The translations under genes were made by a program, and so were the position numbers. A stretch of 64,000 nucleotides of DNA from contig OX388327.1 in assembly GCA_947579605.1 (NCBI GenBank), positions 6,249,122 to 6,313,121 on the forward strand, read 5' to 3'. Source of the DNA: Athripsodes cinereus (taxonomy: Eukaryota; Arthropoda; Insecta; Trichoptera; Leptoceridae). The notes beneath the pieces are model-generated. The model saw only the letters and a program-made list of their open reading frames with translations, had not been told where the DNA came from and searched no databases. Below are positions 9,670 through 22,871 of the stretch, piece after piece (positions within the stretch are counted from its first letter, which is position 1; the number at the start of each line of letters is the position of its first letter).

Positions 9670-12230
9670 ACGTGCAAGTTGCTAATAAATAAAAATATTG
9701 AATTTTTTATAATTACAAAGTGCATAAATTAAGAATTCTATATAAACGCTCCTCAAGACTACCCTTCGAGGGATGCAGTGATTGAAAAGATAAATGGATA
9801 TGTACAGGAAAGATGAAACTTTAAAATTACAATATTCATCTAAACCTAAACAAAATCTTTTGCATTAACCCTTTGCGACCCGAGATTATCTAAAAATATT
9901 AATTTATTTATTTTGTTTGACCGAGCGATCAAGTCAGATTAGACATACATAGGTAGGTATACCCAGTAAATGCAGGCACCGTCCGCAGCGCTCCACGTAA
10001 TGCGGAGTATATTAGAATTAATAAAATACGAGTAAAGAGGTTTGGGTTTATAATCTTCATTAGATTGCAGTATAAAGATATAAATTAAATCTGTGTAGGT
10101 ATTTGAAAAGATAATTGAAAAGAGACTAAGTTTCATACATATTCAATACAAAGATGTTGTTGATGTGTTCTTCCGGGTTTACCGCGTCTGGATGGTTTTC
10201 CTCCTTCGTCTCGACGTTTCGACTCTGCTGATGGAGTCATAATCAAAAATATTTTATTAAACAGAGACCAACCAGACGCGGCAAACCCGGAAGAACATAA
10301 ACATCTTTGAATGAAGACCGCGAAACCCTACAACAGCATAAATATGCTTGATACAATTTTCTAGGTAGCTGGTTTTGGCACAGTTCGATTTGACTGCAAT
10401 TTATATTAATTTTTACTCGCTATTTTTTTTTTGAGTACTATAGATGAGAGCTTCAGATGAAAAGACATGTCGATCTATTTTTTACAAATATTAAACTTTC
10501 TTCTTCCTTTCACTTGTTTTGGCTTCCACCGTTCTCAGTGATTTCGCTATTTCACTTTGAATGTAAAAATTGTTCTATTTTCGCTGGTTACGTAGTTTAA
10601 TCAGTAGGAGAAAGTCGACTAAATTGTACCGGTTTTGCGGAAAGTCATTTTATGAAAAAAAAACTAAAAATCATGGTAAATATTTCAATGACCAAATGAA
10701 AGAATATTCAGTTGGCTATCTAATTCTGTATTCCAAGAAAGTGAAAAGTGACATGAACATTATGAAAAACAGTTTTGAAAAAAAATAGTCATCGGTACGA
10801 TATAGCAGACCGGGCTAATATATCGTACCACTGGTATTTAAATCGTACCTCTACGTAAATTTCAAACAAAAAATAGCACAACAGTAACGAAACAAATAAT
10901 AATACTTCTTGAAAAATATTTGGCCTAGTTCCTACACATTGTCATTGCTGGCAATGGCTCATAGTGCACCGTTCACTTCAGTGCCAGTCATATTATTCTA
11001 TGTAATAATTTTATCTTTATTAATGTTTTTTTTTTAATTCACTTCAAATCGATTGCTTTCCGTTTTTTTCACATTTGAATAGAAGATTATTTTGCATAAT
11101 AATTCAGTAATTTAAGTCGGAGTAAGGCAAGTCAGCAATAATATTTAAAGTATAATATTATCATAAAATATAATACCTAAATTAAAATAGAATTAATATT
11201 TATACCGTAATGCATGTTGTATAAAATAACACAAAATACAATACTTAGGTACCTACATACTTATTTAATAATAATAATTTATTCAAACCGCATAATCGTG
11301 ATGGGGGAAGGGGAAGGGAGGGGAAGAAAGATGGAGGTAGTGGATATATGCAGTAATTATTATAATAGATATGTAAGGTGGTGTCGAACCTCCCCCCTCT
11401 CTTTAACAATTGTGAGAGAACAAAATGTAGCATTAAAAATAAATATAAGAACATCAGTCCACAAAGGGTTAAAAATATATAAATAATAATAATACACTTT
11501 ATTGCACAATACATAATTCCAAAGATATATAATAATGTGATACAAATAAATGATATAGTGCAATGGGCGAGTTTATCGTAGAAGCAACATCTTCCAACTA
11601 ACCCAAGATATCCTGAATAATTTGGTAAAAAAAAAAAATGAAAATATTTCTATCTATACTACCATCCAATTTTAACTTACTTACTTCCAATATTTGTAAT
11701 TTTTTATATGCCATCGATTTAATATCTTGATGTCTTTTACCAACCATTTTTACTATCGACCGAAATGTACTGACAATCTGTATTGTACTGTTTAAAAAAC
11801 GTATTGTGCTGTTTATTCAACTTTTTTTTATACTAATCAAACTGTTTAGGGTCTTTTTTTTAAATAATACTTTGTATACATATAGGCGAAAGTAGGCAAT
11901 TCCTTTCGAAGATCAGTCAACAAATTGTAATATTATAGTAAGGAGATATAATGTTCAGTCTCCTAAATAGAAAGTTCTCGTGTATAGGAATAGGAAGGGA
12001 GAACTTTAAAGTCTTTTAAAGTTATGGGATACATACAATATTAGAATAGGATAAAATACTTTTAAAAAACTCATAAAGGTTTACATATTTCCTTATACAT
12101 TTTTTGTATTTTTCAATATAAATTGTACAAGTAGTATTAATCGTGCCAATAAAAAATAAGACATTCAGGATGGATCGCAGTAATGAAGATATTAAATGTA
12201 ACAATCTTATTAGCAATGTGTGATGACACC
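9670..12230. other. AT-rich non-coding region
   Basis: No convincing exon on either strand. Contains the inverted repeat at 10150-10310 and a short dispersed motif (GAGTTTATCGTAGAAGCAAC...TCTTCCAACTAACCC, 11567-11605) that recurs at 3385, 22825, 37415, 41965, 54417, 58715 and 61265. Confidence 0.6.
10150..10310. repeat. Inverted repeat with hammerhead-like remnant
   Basis: GTGTTCTTCCGGGTTTACCG with CGTCTGG at the left is mirrored by CCAGACGCGGCAAACCCGG and AAGAACA at the right. The inner sequence (minus strand) has stem II GACUC/GAGUC directly followed by GAAAC, the 3' half of the hammerhead-like pattern, but the CUGANGA segment is not preserved. Confidence 0.55.
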
Positions 12231-12500
12231 ATCAGGCTAACGGTCACACTAGAAAACTCAAAGTACAGAGTGGAGAACGTATTCTGTTCCGGGTTTTCAC
12301 GACATTAGTAGGTAAATCAAATTATTTTATGCGGTGTGTTTGGGTGTAAAGGGTGCTTTGATCTAAAAGATCCCTTATCGGTCTTGTGCTCTATTCAGGT
12401 CCGAGGCAGAACGCCATGTCACCCGCTGCCGCCGCGGGTGTTGAAATTAATCGCGTGTATTCTTACTTTTTAACCCGAAACCAAACCAAAGGCTCTAAAT
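12230..12500. other. Relatively GC-rich non-coding segment
   Basis: Contains CACCCGCTGCCGCCGCGGG and GGTCCGAGGCAGAACGCC. No open frame of note and no recognised product. GTTAGCCTGATGGTGTCATC on the minus strand resembles GGTAGCCTGATGGTAGTCTC at 24834, so it may be a dispersed repeat. Confidence 0.35.
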
Positions 12501-12779
12501 ACATCAGACGATTTTTTTTCAAAATTTTATTCTCAATAAATCTAAATAAATAGTGTTTTTGTTATTTTTTTTAATAAGAAAGGGAAACGATAGATCTTTG
12601 ATATAATATTTAAACAAATCATCATTATTGTATTATTATTTTCATTTCCAATATTTATGTATATGTATACCTGTAATTGATTTATTATTCTCAAAGATGA
12701 ACTATTATTACTTACTCTGTGATTATTCATGAGTAGTGATAGGATACAATGCATGTATTTCTGGGTTGATAAAAAGATT

Positions 12780-13005
12780 GTTTTTATTTTTTAACTGCAT
12801 TTACTTTATTTTGATGTTTTCTTATGTACTCAAATGTTTTTTATTTTATTATTTTGTTAACTTTAATGCTATTCTCCATTGATAATGTAATGGGTTCTTA
12901 GTTGTATTGTTTACTTTTTTATTATTTTTCTATTTATATGTAAATTATATAATTTTTTGTTAAAGGCTAATAGCCGTTTATTTTATAAAATAAAATAAAA
13001 AATTA
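12780..13005 (+). repeat. LINE-like 3' tail
   Basis: T-rich stretch, then GTTAAAGGCTAATAGCCGT and TTTATTTTATAAAATAAAATAAAAA. It resembles GTATAAAGGCTTATGCCGTC plus the (AATA)n end at 49420-49462, a typical non-LTR 3' end. Confidence 0.45.
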
Positions 13006-13009
13006 TCAT

Positions 13010-13336
13010 CATCGCCCTCAACGCTCCTCTCGGGAGCACAGGGCAGAAACCAGCCTCCTCCATTCAGAGCGTCTCTGCGCCAATTGCGTCACCTCTTTCC
13101 ACGACATTCCTTATCTGCTACCTTGCTCTAATATCGTTGTCATAGGAACGGTGTATTGTGAAAGAGGGACGCCTGGGCCGACGGAACCCCTGCGGACGGA
13201 AGAACAGTGCTCTTTTTGGCCAACTATCATTGGGCATTCTCAAAACATGTCCCGGCCAGGACCATCGTCTCTCCTGTATTACGGAGATTACAGGTCTCTG
13301 CTGAGTGCGCCGGCGCACAGCATCATTTGTAACATT
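13010..13336 (-). pseudogene. Non-LTR RT C-terminal remnant
   Basis: A minus-strand stretch (13318-13118) reads QERRWSWPGHVLRMPNDSWP then GFRRPRRPSF, the W.GHVLRM...RGRP pattern of non-LTR RT C-termini. Related, more decayed copies: 2290-2430, 23640-23705, 26440-26660 and 59420-59580. It directly abuts the LTR element. Confidence 0.65.
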
Positions 13337-13337
13337 T

Positions 13338-15895
13338 TGTGATGATCCTACCTAACTCAAACCATTCTAAGCTCCGAATTTGCAACATCCTAGCTTCTAA
13401 ACTATACCTACTGTAATAAATGATTCCCAAACTAGAATTTACATCCCTATCCGACTAGCTAAGAATTTTATGAATTTTCGCATTGTTGCAAATATACGTA
13501 CGAAATATCGCATTCCTAATTAAATTAATTTACGAATTTTGGCCTTTCGTGATCGTCTGGATTTATCTATTAACTATTTCAGTAGATTCGGACCCAGTAC
13601 GTTGTGTTTTGCCGATAATTTTACCTAACGTTGTGTATTTTTAAAACGCAAAATAAATCACCTGAAATATACATTTCAATAATCAAAAAGAACAACAAAA
13701 TCACAAAATCAATAAAACAATTTAAACATGAATTTTGATACATATTAACTCTGAGGTCAACTTTGACGTCAGATCACTTACCTTGAGATACTGTAAAATA
13801 ACATAATAAAAATAGTGCATAATAAAACATAACGAAATATAACATAACAATCATCATAACATAAAATTCAAATAATATTATTCTATATCAGTACGAGAAT
13901 GTTGTATGGTAACTGGTTGCCGATCTATGTCCCTACATAAGATAACCATTTCATAGTTTCTATAGCCGATGTATGTACATATGTTCTACAACATACCTAC
14001 TAATTCGTTGCGTCGTAAAGGACAGTGGCGCACCCGAAAACATAACTTTATTACTTTTGAATATTAATTAAATTTCAACACAATTGCTATGACATCATTT
14101 TCAGAGACTAACTACCATGTTAGTGCATGGAAAGCATGCTGTGTCCATGCTAAAGGAGCGCCACCTCCGCTCCCTCACGTCTCAAACTGTCCCATGCCGC
14201 ATTTTGAGCCCGAGTGCACAACTCTACTCGCGAATATATATAAAATAATATATATTATATAACCTCATTAGAACATGCAATATATTTGCTATATACCCTC
14301 ATTAGAACATGCCATTATGCAACAAAAACATATAATAATATTAGTCCTAAAGATTCCTGATCATTGAGCTTCAGCCAAAGGGTGCAGATAACCCCTTCAA
14401 GCTATACTCTAGCAGAAATTCGAGGAATGGAGCTGTACCTGCTTCAGTCGGAGAACATTTGAAATAAATACCTTTTCATTGGTTAAGTTGATTTATACGC
14501 AGAGAAAGCACCACCAATCTCTACGCACATCCAACTATGTTAATGATTGCAAGGTGTGTTCTTACAGAACTGATAAGATAGACTACTAATATAGTTAGCA
14601 ATATCACGAACAGTGATTTACCAACCAGTTATTAATAAATTAAAGTTTATTAAACATAATATCCATTTACAAATGCCCAAAGACCTTATAATGGATTGTG
14701 GGTCCTCCAGCATATAGGGAAAAGGAGAGAGTTTTGTTAGTTGAACTACTTATTTTTACAAAATTTGATTTAAATAATTATCATGCATAATTATATACTA
14801 CAATATCATATATTTTGTTAAGAAAGGAATAACGTCGTACCCAAATCGTCTGGGGCCTAACAAACGACTGGACAAAACTACATTCCCTAGAAGGAAAAGG
14901 GTTTATGTAGGGATTTTTGGATAAATGGTATTAATATAAACATATTAATATAATAATACATAAACAATACGATATAACCATGCCTTGCAAAAATGTTAAT
15001 TAATACATTATAGAATGTCACAGCAATATAAGTAGAAAAATCCAGTAAGTTTATAGAAGACAAATGACATCGATGATAAAATATGTAATTAATTAAATAA
15101 TCAAATAATATCCTGCTCAACATAAAACTCCACTCCGAACTGTACAATCCTTCGTTTTGGTAAAATAAATTAAATAAAAATATAATATTGGGTAGATCGG
15201 TACGCCACTGACATCGGTCTAGTTGTAGGTGTGTCGGACGGCGCTATATAAAATCGGTAACAAGTACATACATACATACAATAATATATAACACATAATT
15301 CCTTTGTTTCCAAAATCTGTAAAATAATAAATCCTTGAGTACAAATATTGCCTTGTAGACAACAGACATCCTGAGAGTATCCTAGCACCTAGATATAAAT
15401 AATAAATTAATAATATTAAAAGAAAATCTTATCTTAGACAGCTGGCAGCATCACGGATTTTAAATGCTAATTAAAAGTAATTTAGGATGATCTTTATATA
15501 TTCCCAATTGTGGAAATATCACTAAAATATAATGTTTTAATAACTACGAAGGTGGGTAAATAAAAATATTAAAAGATGTCGAATTCAAACACAGATATTA
15601 ATATGATTCAGTCCCACCTCCCTCTGGATTCAAAACTAAAACTGCCCCAGAGTAATAAGTACTCTGTCTTCAGACCCTGAAAATGTCGACCCAAAGCAAC
15701 AAAAAAAAACTACATCCATCTCTTCCTGACACACACCGAAATATACCTGTTTCTGTCTCCTACATAGCTAGTTGTGTTCAACAACCACTTGAAATCAAAC
15801 TAAGTTTCATTCCTATATTAATTACCTACTACAAATATTCGATCTAGGTATATAAAAATAATATATACCGTCTTGTATATATTCATTTCATGACA
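13338..15895 (-). repeat. LTR copy 1 (3' LTR in element orientation)
   Basis: 2,558 bp with TG...CA ends. Short ORFs at 14887-15147 and 15170-15388 recur unchanged in the other LTR, but nothing about them looks coding. Contains GCATGGAAAGCATGC and a run of tandem ATATA hairpins near 14235-14300. Confidence 0.8.
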
Positions 15896-15910
15896 TCCCC
15901 CCTTTGAGAT
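15896..15910 (-). promoter_or_regulatory. Polypurine tract of the LTR element
   Basis: The minus strand reads GATCTCAAAGGGGGGA directly before TGTCATGA. Purine tracts in this position prime plus-strand DNA synthesis in LTR elements. Confidence 0.65.
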
Positions 15911-16609
15911 CATGCTGAAGACAAAATGGATGAGGCATTATCTCACAAACAATTATTTATTTTCTAATTATTTTTCATAATTATTTAATTCCAACTTTCG
16001 AGTACGCCCCTGTCTTCCGATAGGTCGTAGGTACCTCGTCAACTGTGTCCCTCTATTCAAGTCATCAATAATTATAATACACCCCAACGCTACCACTTGA
16101 GATATACTCGTTCAATATTATTGTCCCAACATAACATAATATTTTAATATTCTGTTATATTTTATTATTTCGAGTTTCATTATTATTTATGTCATAACAT
16201 CTATAGAACATAATATAATAATAACAAGTTTGTGCCAATACTTAAATATCCAAGTTGCATTTTGTTAAAATTCGTTTTCATGTAATCATATTCACACATC
16301 ATTATAATTATGCATCGATGTTGTTGCATTCCATACATATATATACCTACATGTATTCATTAGAGCGATCCAATCCGCTGGTAACACCAATCCTGTATCT
16401 CACCTTTTGCATTGATTCACCAGATGTGCTTATATTCATGATACCTTTACCGTATCCGTAAGTCATCACCACTTCATAGCGATATTCCATGCATCGAAGG
16501 TTGTGTGACTTCCGAAGCAAGTTATACCATCTCTCCCCATGTTGTTTCTTATTGGACATTCAAATAAGTATATATGTATTATGTTGTGTTGGAGCTTTTA
16601 TTATTTCGC

Positions 16610-16855
16610 CACGCTCAGCCATGGTACATCCTAAAAGCGATGCAGTCAGCAGTCCTGCAGCACACAATAGACATGCAAATCGTCCTCTCCGTACCTATAC
16701 AAATTCAAGACATTCAAAAACGGCGGCAAACCTCATCGCTGTATCCAAGATGCTAAATGTCTTAATTTTCTAGAACACCCGTCCTCCCACAGGACACCCG
16801 AAAACTCACGGAAAAAGTGGTAGACCAACTCTCCACCGGCAGCTCATACTAAATA
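16610..16855 (+). repeat. Repeat A copy inside the LTR element
   Basis: Shows AATAGACATGCAAATCGTCC, CTCTCCGTACC, AAGACATTCAAAA, GGCAAACCTCATCGCTG, then CACAGGACACCCGAAAACTC and CGGAAAAAGTGG...CACCGG. It aligns in order with 40757-40993. Confidence 0.7.
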
Positions 16856-16867
16856 ACCATTCATCTC

Positions 16868-17055
16868 TCAGCACCATCACGCTGCGTCTCAGATGGGGTA
16901 GGCAGAGAGAAACGATTGACAAATCCCTCCATCCTGGCCTACATCCCTCGCTTCCACCACTGTCATACAATTTCTCACAGAATGCAACCCGATTTCTCCT
17001 AGTCAACACGCAGCCGTCCATAAGAATTTGATCCACGTGATCAAGTCACATAATT
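16868..17055 (-). pseudogene. LINE RT C-terminal fragment inside the LTR element
   Basis: The minus strand reads MDQILMDGCVLTRRNRVAF then YDSGGSEGCRPG, matching the DQILKDGRVLSKRNR...VEEAKEVCKD tail at 9186-9665 with frame changes. Confidence 0.65.
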
Positions 17056-19463
17056 CTGCAAGTTGAGCAACATCCTCCAGCTAACCAACAAAATTCGTGA
17101 TAATGTGTTGACAATGTGCCTAAATAACATCAAACGCGAACAGCTAACTCAAAATACCTATAATTACGTACCTAAAATAAATCACCCATAATAAAACCAC
17201 AAATAATTAAGAGGAAGATAACGTACTATGTTCTTGAACATCCAGGGGTAAGTGGTGGGAACCCCTCCCTCAATGTGTTTACGCACATTCACGCATATAA
17301 GATACATAACACAATATTTAAACGAGTTGCATTGACAATATCTACATAATACATCCCAATATGTTATTCTATAATAGGTACGTAGAATTCCCCTTGTCTC
17401 CAATATTACAGTAACCAAATGTATATACCTACATATAAGGCATTTATAAATGAATCGTCCTCATTCATTTCAAAAGTCCTGAAAAAATCTATTTCAAACT
17501 ATCACACACACAACTAAATATAATATATTTACACACAACTATAACCACAAAGGTACATATCATAATATTCGTTCCACTTGTAAAATAATAATAACTAAAC
17601 ACTTTATAGTTCACATTTTCACTCTAACACTATTGAATAATATTATTATAATATTTGACACCACAATTTTAAAATTATAACACATTAAATAGTTTATTCC
17701 ATTTGTAACATCGATAGATCCGCAAGTGAATCTCAACCTGTTACATCATAGCGTTGTCCTTTCTTCTTACATTAGTCCTCTCCAGCAATTTATGTTATTG
17801 TACACCACTCTCTTTTGTGTTAACAGAGAGGATACAATGCTACACAATCCTATCTAGTCGTCCTTTGGTTTCCATAAAACTTCTATCATCGCTGTCCAAA
17901 CTTTCCACCAAGTTTCTTGCAAGTAAATCATGTTGTTATCCTACCAATAAATATTCAATTGAAATAATTATCTCATTTTAGCGCACGCATAATTCCTAAT
18001 ACCCTTTGTCTCAGGTTTCTTTGTTCCATTCAGCAACATCACAATATCAGGCATACAGTTTAACAACCACTGATCGTATACATCCCGTTAGGTACTATAA
18101 TATCCCGTATACCTATCTGCTTGCATCTTTATTTAAAACTATAGTTTTTTTGTCATTCCAGTAATAATATTATTTCCACTCTCGTTCTTGGTTTTAAATA
18201 TTATAACGTATTAATTAATATCTTAGTATCTATAGGTTGTACATCTTATTTCTCTATTTGGAAGACATGATGTGTTATATCAGCGAACACCAGCCTCTTT
18301 CTTCTTAGAATATTTTCATAAATTCGTTTCTTCTTCCAGTCCTCCATTTTAAAATGATAGATACCACCTTTCAGGGTACACAAAGAGTTCCAACGTTATC
18401 CAATGTGAAGCCCTTGGTTTTGCCCCCCCCCGGGCTTAAAAGAGTGTAGGTTATCCCCTCCAACCTGAGCCTGTAAGAATGAACATCCACTATTTCTTCC
18501 AGCTAACCGTTTAACATATAACCGTAATCATAATCAATAATCATTCGGCTATCGCCTTCTCATCCGCTCCATGCATATATTGTATTATGTATGTTATCAG
18601 ATACTCATAAAATCTGGTCTAATATTATTTCAAACTCAATAATATATTCACCATTCATACCTCGATCATAAATTTATTTCACACCCCAAACAACTAACTT
18701 GACAGAACTCTAAAAGTTTAAAAACAAACACTTAACTTACAAATACTGTAAAATGTTAAGACCATATCCCTCATGAAATAATAATACCTATTATAATTAG
18801 GTACAATTCTAATCCTTAACAAACATCCACTTGATACATATAACTAACATCAATCTATTATTTATCCATTTTACCCAAATACTATAATATCTAAAAATCC
18901 TAAAACTCTAGTCATATACCCATATACATAAAATAAACTCCACATACCTAATACCCATGTTTACAAGTCTACTTGGGAATATAATATTCCATTTTTCTAA
19001 CACCCAATCTTCTTATGAAAGTACATATTTTTGGTACCTATATAGGTACATTATTGAATAAACTAAAGAACTATTCATAAGGACATAATTCCAAATGAAC
19101 TCTTAAGGGTTCACCATTCTTATGTATAATGTAAGATATATACCTATAGATAGACAAACATAAATATAATATCATGTTGCCTAATTCGACTAACACTATA
19201 ATCCATGGATAACCAACCCGCGGTTCTCGAAGTAAAAATCATCAACCAATTTTCTCACTACATCTACCAAGTATAGATTTTATTCCTCCCCTCAAAAACC
19301 AAACACATTCCTCTGTCCATAACCCAGTTCTACTCCTCAAAACCCATTTATGCTCTCCCCCCCTCCAATATTCATGATTTTAGTTATTTATCATCGCAAA
19401 CCCAAAACCCACTTCTACTCCGTAAAAACCCAGTTTATATCTGCAAATGACAGACATAATATT

Positions 19464-19479
19464 CTGGTCCAAGGCACCA
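19464..19479 (-). promoter_or_regulatory. Candidate primer-binding site
   Basis: The minus strand reads CATCACA, then AA, then TGGTGCCTTGGACCAG. TGG at this distance from the LTR end is the usual start of a tRNA primer-binding site. The tRNA species was not assigned. Confidence 0.5.
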
Positions 19480-19481
19480 TT

Positions 19482-22039
19482 TGTGATGATCCTACCTAAC
19501 TCAAACCATTCTAAGCTCCGAATTTGCAACATCCTAGCTTCTAAACTATACCTACTGTAATAAATGATTCCCAAACTAGAATTTACATCCCTATCCGACT
19601 AGCTAAGAATTTTATGAATTTTCGCATTGTTGCAAATATACGTACGAAATATCGCATTCCTAATTAAATTAATTTACGAATTTTGGCCTTTCGTGATCGT
19701 CTGGATTTATCTATTAACTATTTCAGTAGATTCGGACCCAGTACGTTGTGTTTTGCCGATAATTTTACCTAACGTTGTGTATTTTTAAAACGCAAAATAA
19801 ATCACCTGAAATATACATTTCAATAATCAAAAAGAACAACAAAATCACAAAATCAATAAAACAATTTAAACATGAATTTTGATACATATTAACTCTGAGG
19901 TCAACTTTGACGTCAGATCACTTACCTTGAGATACTGTAAAATAACATAATAAAAATAGTGCATAATAAAACATAACGAAATATAACATAACAATCATCA
20001 TAACATAAAATTCAAATAATATTATTCTATATCAGTACGAGAATGTTGTATGGTAACTGGTTGCCGATCTATGTCCCTACATAAGATAACCATTTCATAG
20101 TTTCTATAGCCGATGTATGTACATATGTTCTACAACATACCTACTAATTCGTTGCGTCGTAAAGGACAGTGGCGCACCCGAAAACATAACTTTATTACTT
20201 TTGAATATTAATTAAATTTCAACACAATTGCTATGACATCATTTTCAGAGACTAACTACCATGTTAGTGCATGGAAAGCATGCTGTGTCCATGCTAAAGG
20301 AGCGCCACCTCCGCTCCCTCACGTCTCAAACTGTCCCATGCCGCATTTTGAGCCCGAGTGCACAACTCTACTCGCGAATATATATAAAATAATATATATT
20401 ATATAACCTCATTAGAACATGCAATATATTTGCTATATACCCTCATTAGAACATGCCATTATGCAACAAAAACATATAATAATATTAGTCCTAAAGATTC
20501 CTGATCATTGAGCTTCAGCCAAAGGGTGCAGATAACCCCTTCAAGCTATACTCTAGCAGAAATTCGAGGAATGGAGCTGTACCTGCTTCAGTCGGAGAAC
20601 ATTTGAAATAAATACCTTTTCATTGGTTAAGTTGATTTATACGCAGAGAAAGCACCACCAATCTCTACGCACATCCAACTATGTTAATGATTGCAAGGTG
20701 TGTTCTTACAGAACTGATAAGATAGACTACTAATATAGTTAGCAATATCACGAACAGTGATTTACCAACCAGTTATTAATAAATTAAAGTTTATTAAACA
20801 TAATATCCATTTACAAATGCCCAAAGACCTTATAATGGATTGTGGGTCCTCCAGCATATAGGGAAAAGGAGAGAGTTTTGTTAGTTGAACTACTTATTTT
20901 TACAAAATTTGATTTAAATAATTATCATGCATAATTATATACTACAATATCATATATTTTGTTAAGAAAGGAATAACGTCGTACCCAAATCGTCTGGGGC
21001 CTAACAAACGACTGGACAAAACTACATTCCCTAGAAGGAAAAGGGTTTATGTAGGGATTTTTGGATAAATGGTATTAATATAAACATATTAATATAATAA
21101 TACATAAACAATACGATATAACCATGCCTTGCAAAAATGTTAATTAATACATTATAGAATGTCACAGCAATATAAGTAGAAAAATCCAGTAAGTTTATAG
21201 AAGACAAATGACATCGATGATAAAATATGTAATTAATTAAATAATCAAATAATATCCTGCTCAACATAAAACTCCACTCCGAACTGTACAATCCTTCGTT
21301 TTGGTAAAATAAATTAAATAAAAATATAATATTGGGTAGATCGGTACGCCACTGACATCGGTCTAGTTGTAGGTGTGTCGGACGGCGCTATATAAAATCG
21401 GTAACAAGTACATACATACATACAATAATATATAACACATAATTCCTTTGTTTCCAAAATCTGTAAAATAATAAATCCTTGAGTACAAATATTGCCTTGT
21501 AGACAACAGACATCCTGAGAGTATCCTAGCACCTAGATATAAATAATAAATTAATAATATTAAAAGAAAATCTTATCTTAGACAGCTGGCAGCATCACGG
21601 ATTTTAAATGCTAATTAAAAGTAATTTAGGATGATCTTTATATATTCCCAATTGTGGAAATATCACTAAAATATAATGTTTTAATAACTACGAAGGTGGG
21701 TAAATAAAAATATTAAAAGATGTCGAATTCAAACACAGATATTAATATGATTCAGTCCCACCTCCCTCTGGATTCAAAACTAAAACTGCCCCAGAGTAAT
21801 AAGTACTCTGTCTTCAGACCCTGAAAATGTCGACCCAAAGCAACAAAAAAAAACTACATCCATCTCTTCCTGACACACACCGAAATATACCTGTTTCTGT
21901 CTCCTACATAGCTAGTTGTGTTCAACAACCACTTGAAATCAAACTAAGTTTCATTCCTATATTAATTACCTACTACAAATATTCGATCTAGGTATATAAA
22001 AATAATATATACCGTCTTGTATATATTCATTTCATGACA
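19482..22039 (-). repeat. LTR copy 2 (5' LTR in element orientation)
   Basis: Matches 13338-15895 at an offset of exactly 6,144 bp; no difference was found in the stretches compared. Outer flank after 22039 is ATGTTCATACC. Confidence 0.8.
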
Positions 22040-22217
22040 ATGTTCATACCATTTGACATCCGAAATCCTTCATTTAAACAAAATTTAACATAAAATATGA
22101 AAAAAATATAATGAAATCCTATTAAAAATTCCACGAAGTTGGTATTAAGTTTCACGTTTCTTTAACACATGAAACCACCATAGAATGCTTAGAATAGAAG
22201 ACCTCACCTCATTTGGT

Positions 22218-22294
22218 GGTGGCCCAGACGGGACTTGAACCTGCAACACATCCTTTCAGCGATGTGTACTTTGTCCAATTAAGCTACGGGGCGA
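22218..22294 (-). repeat. tRNA-like sequence
   Basis: The minus strand reads GCCCCGTAGCTTAATTGG (A-box-like), an ACATC...GATGT anticodon-type stem with an 8-nt loop, then GCAGGTTCAAGTCC (B box) and GGGCCACCA. The acceptor stem pairs only partly and the anticodon loop is irregular. I therefore read it as a tRNA pseudogene or SINE head, not a working tRNA. Confidence 0.5.
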
Positions 22295-22549
22295 CATACC
22301 TAAGATTTAAAACATTCCCTTACATTTAGGTATTGAACTAGGTACATTCCTCTCGATACACATTTTTTGGATCAATTTTATATATTTTTTATGGATATGA
22401 TTTACTGAAAAATACATAGAGTGGAGCATTTCTATGATTAAGCGTTTAAATCGTCGACATTGTGTCGAACCTTAAAAGCACAAATAAGTATGTAAATAGT
22501 CCTTTTTCATAGGAAAACATTTTTCAAACTGTGCCATTCGTCGGATAGA

Positions 22550-22690
22550 GACGATTACTGAAGGTCCGAAGAGTGTGGGAGGATTGGGGGAGGGGGGGGG
22601 GGCATCGGGACCACGAGGGTAGGAGGGGAAGTGTATTATTATAAATTGATGCTGTATGGGGGATAGGGGGGCATGAAGAATCGGAGGATT
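22550..22690. repeat. G-rich stretch
   Basis: Several runs of 4-13 G including GGGGGAGGGGGGGGGGG at about 22585, on the plus strand. Could form a G-quadruplex; no gene nearby. Confidence 0.5.
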
Positions 22691-22871
22691 GGACGAATGA
22701 CACGAAAAAAGGGTTAAAGTAAGTAATTTATAGAAAACGAAATAAATAATGTTTTCTATAATATTAATGGTAGATAGTCTTGTAAAGAGAAATAAAATTA
22801 TTCAGTAGGTACAGAGGGCAAGTTTATCAAGATAGCGCGATTTCTTCCAACTAACCTAAATATAAAATTGA

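Larger units (their letters stand above)
15911..19463 (-). other. Non-coding interior of the LTR element
   Basis: AT-rich, without any frame resembling gag or pol. It contains a repeat A copy (about 16610-16855) and a LINE RT tail (16868-17055), so it carries older insertions. A C-run (CCCCCCCCGGGC) lies at about 18425. Confidence 0.6.
13338..22039 (-). mobile_element. Non-coding LTR retrotransposon (LARD-like)
   Basis: Two direct repeats, 13338-15895 and 19482-22039, are exactly 6,144 bp apart. They show no length difference and no mismatch in the parts compared. Read on the minus strand each LTR begins TGTCATGA and ends TCATCACA. A G-rich polypurine tract (CAAAGGGGGGA) sits just 5' of the downstream LTR (15896-15910), and TGGTGCCTTGG lies 2 nt after the upstream LTR, where a primer-binding site belongs. 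The 3.6-kb interior has no gag, protease, RT or integrase. This is the architecture of a large non-autonomous LTR derivative. Near-identical LTRs imply a recent insertion. No target-site duplication is visible; an assembly duplication is the main alternative. Confidence 0.72.

Noticed and set aside
14887..15388. ORFs of 86 and 72 codons repeated at 21031-21532
   Set aside because: They recur only because the LTR is duplicated; no codon bias, domain or family resemblance supports coding.
13338..22039. Simple segmental duplication instead of an LTR element
   Set aside because: TG..CA ends, the polypurine tract and the primer-site candidate all fit one orientation, so I prefer the LTR reading; the missing target duplication keeps the alternative alive.
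22218..22294. Functional tRNA gene on the minus strand
   Set aside because: Acceptor stem pairs only partly and the anticodon loop would have 8 nt.
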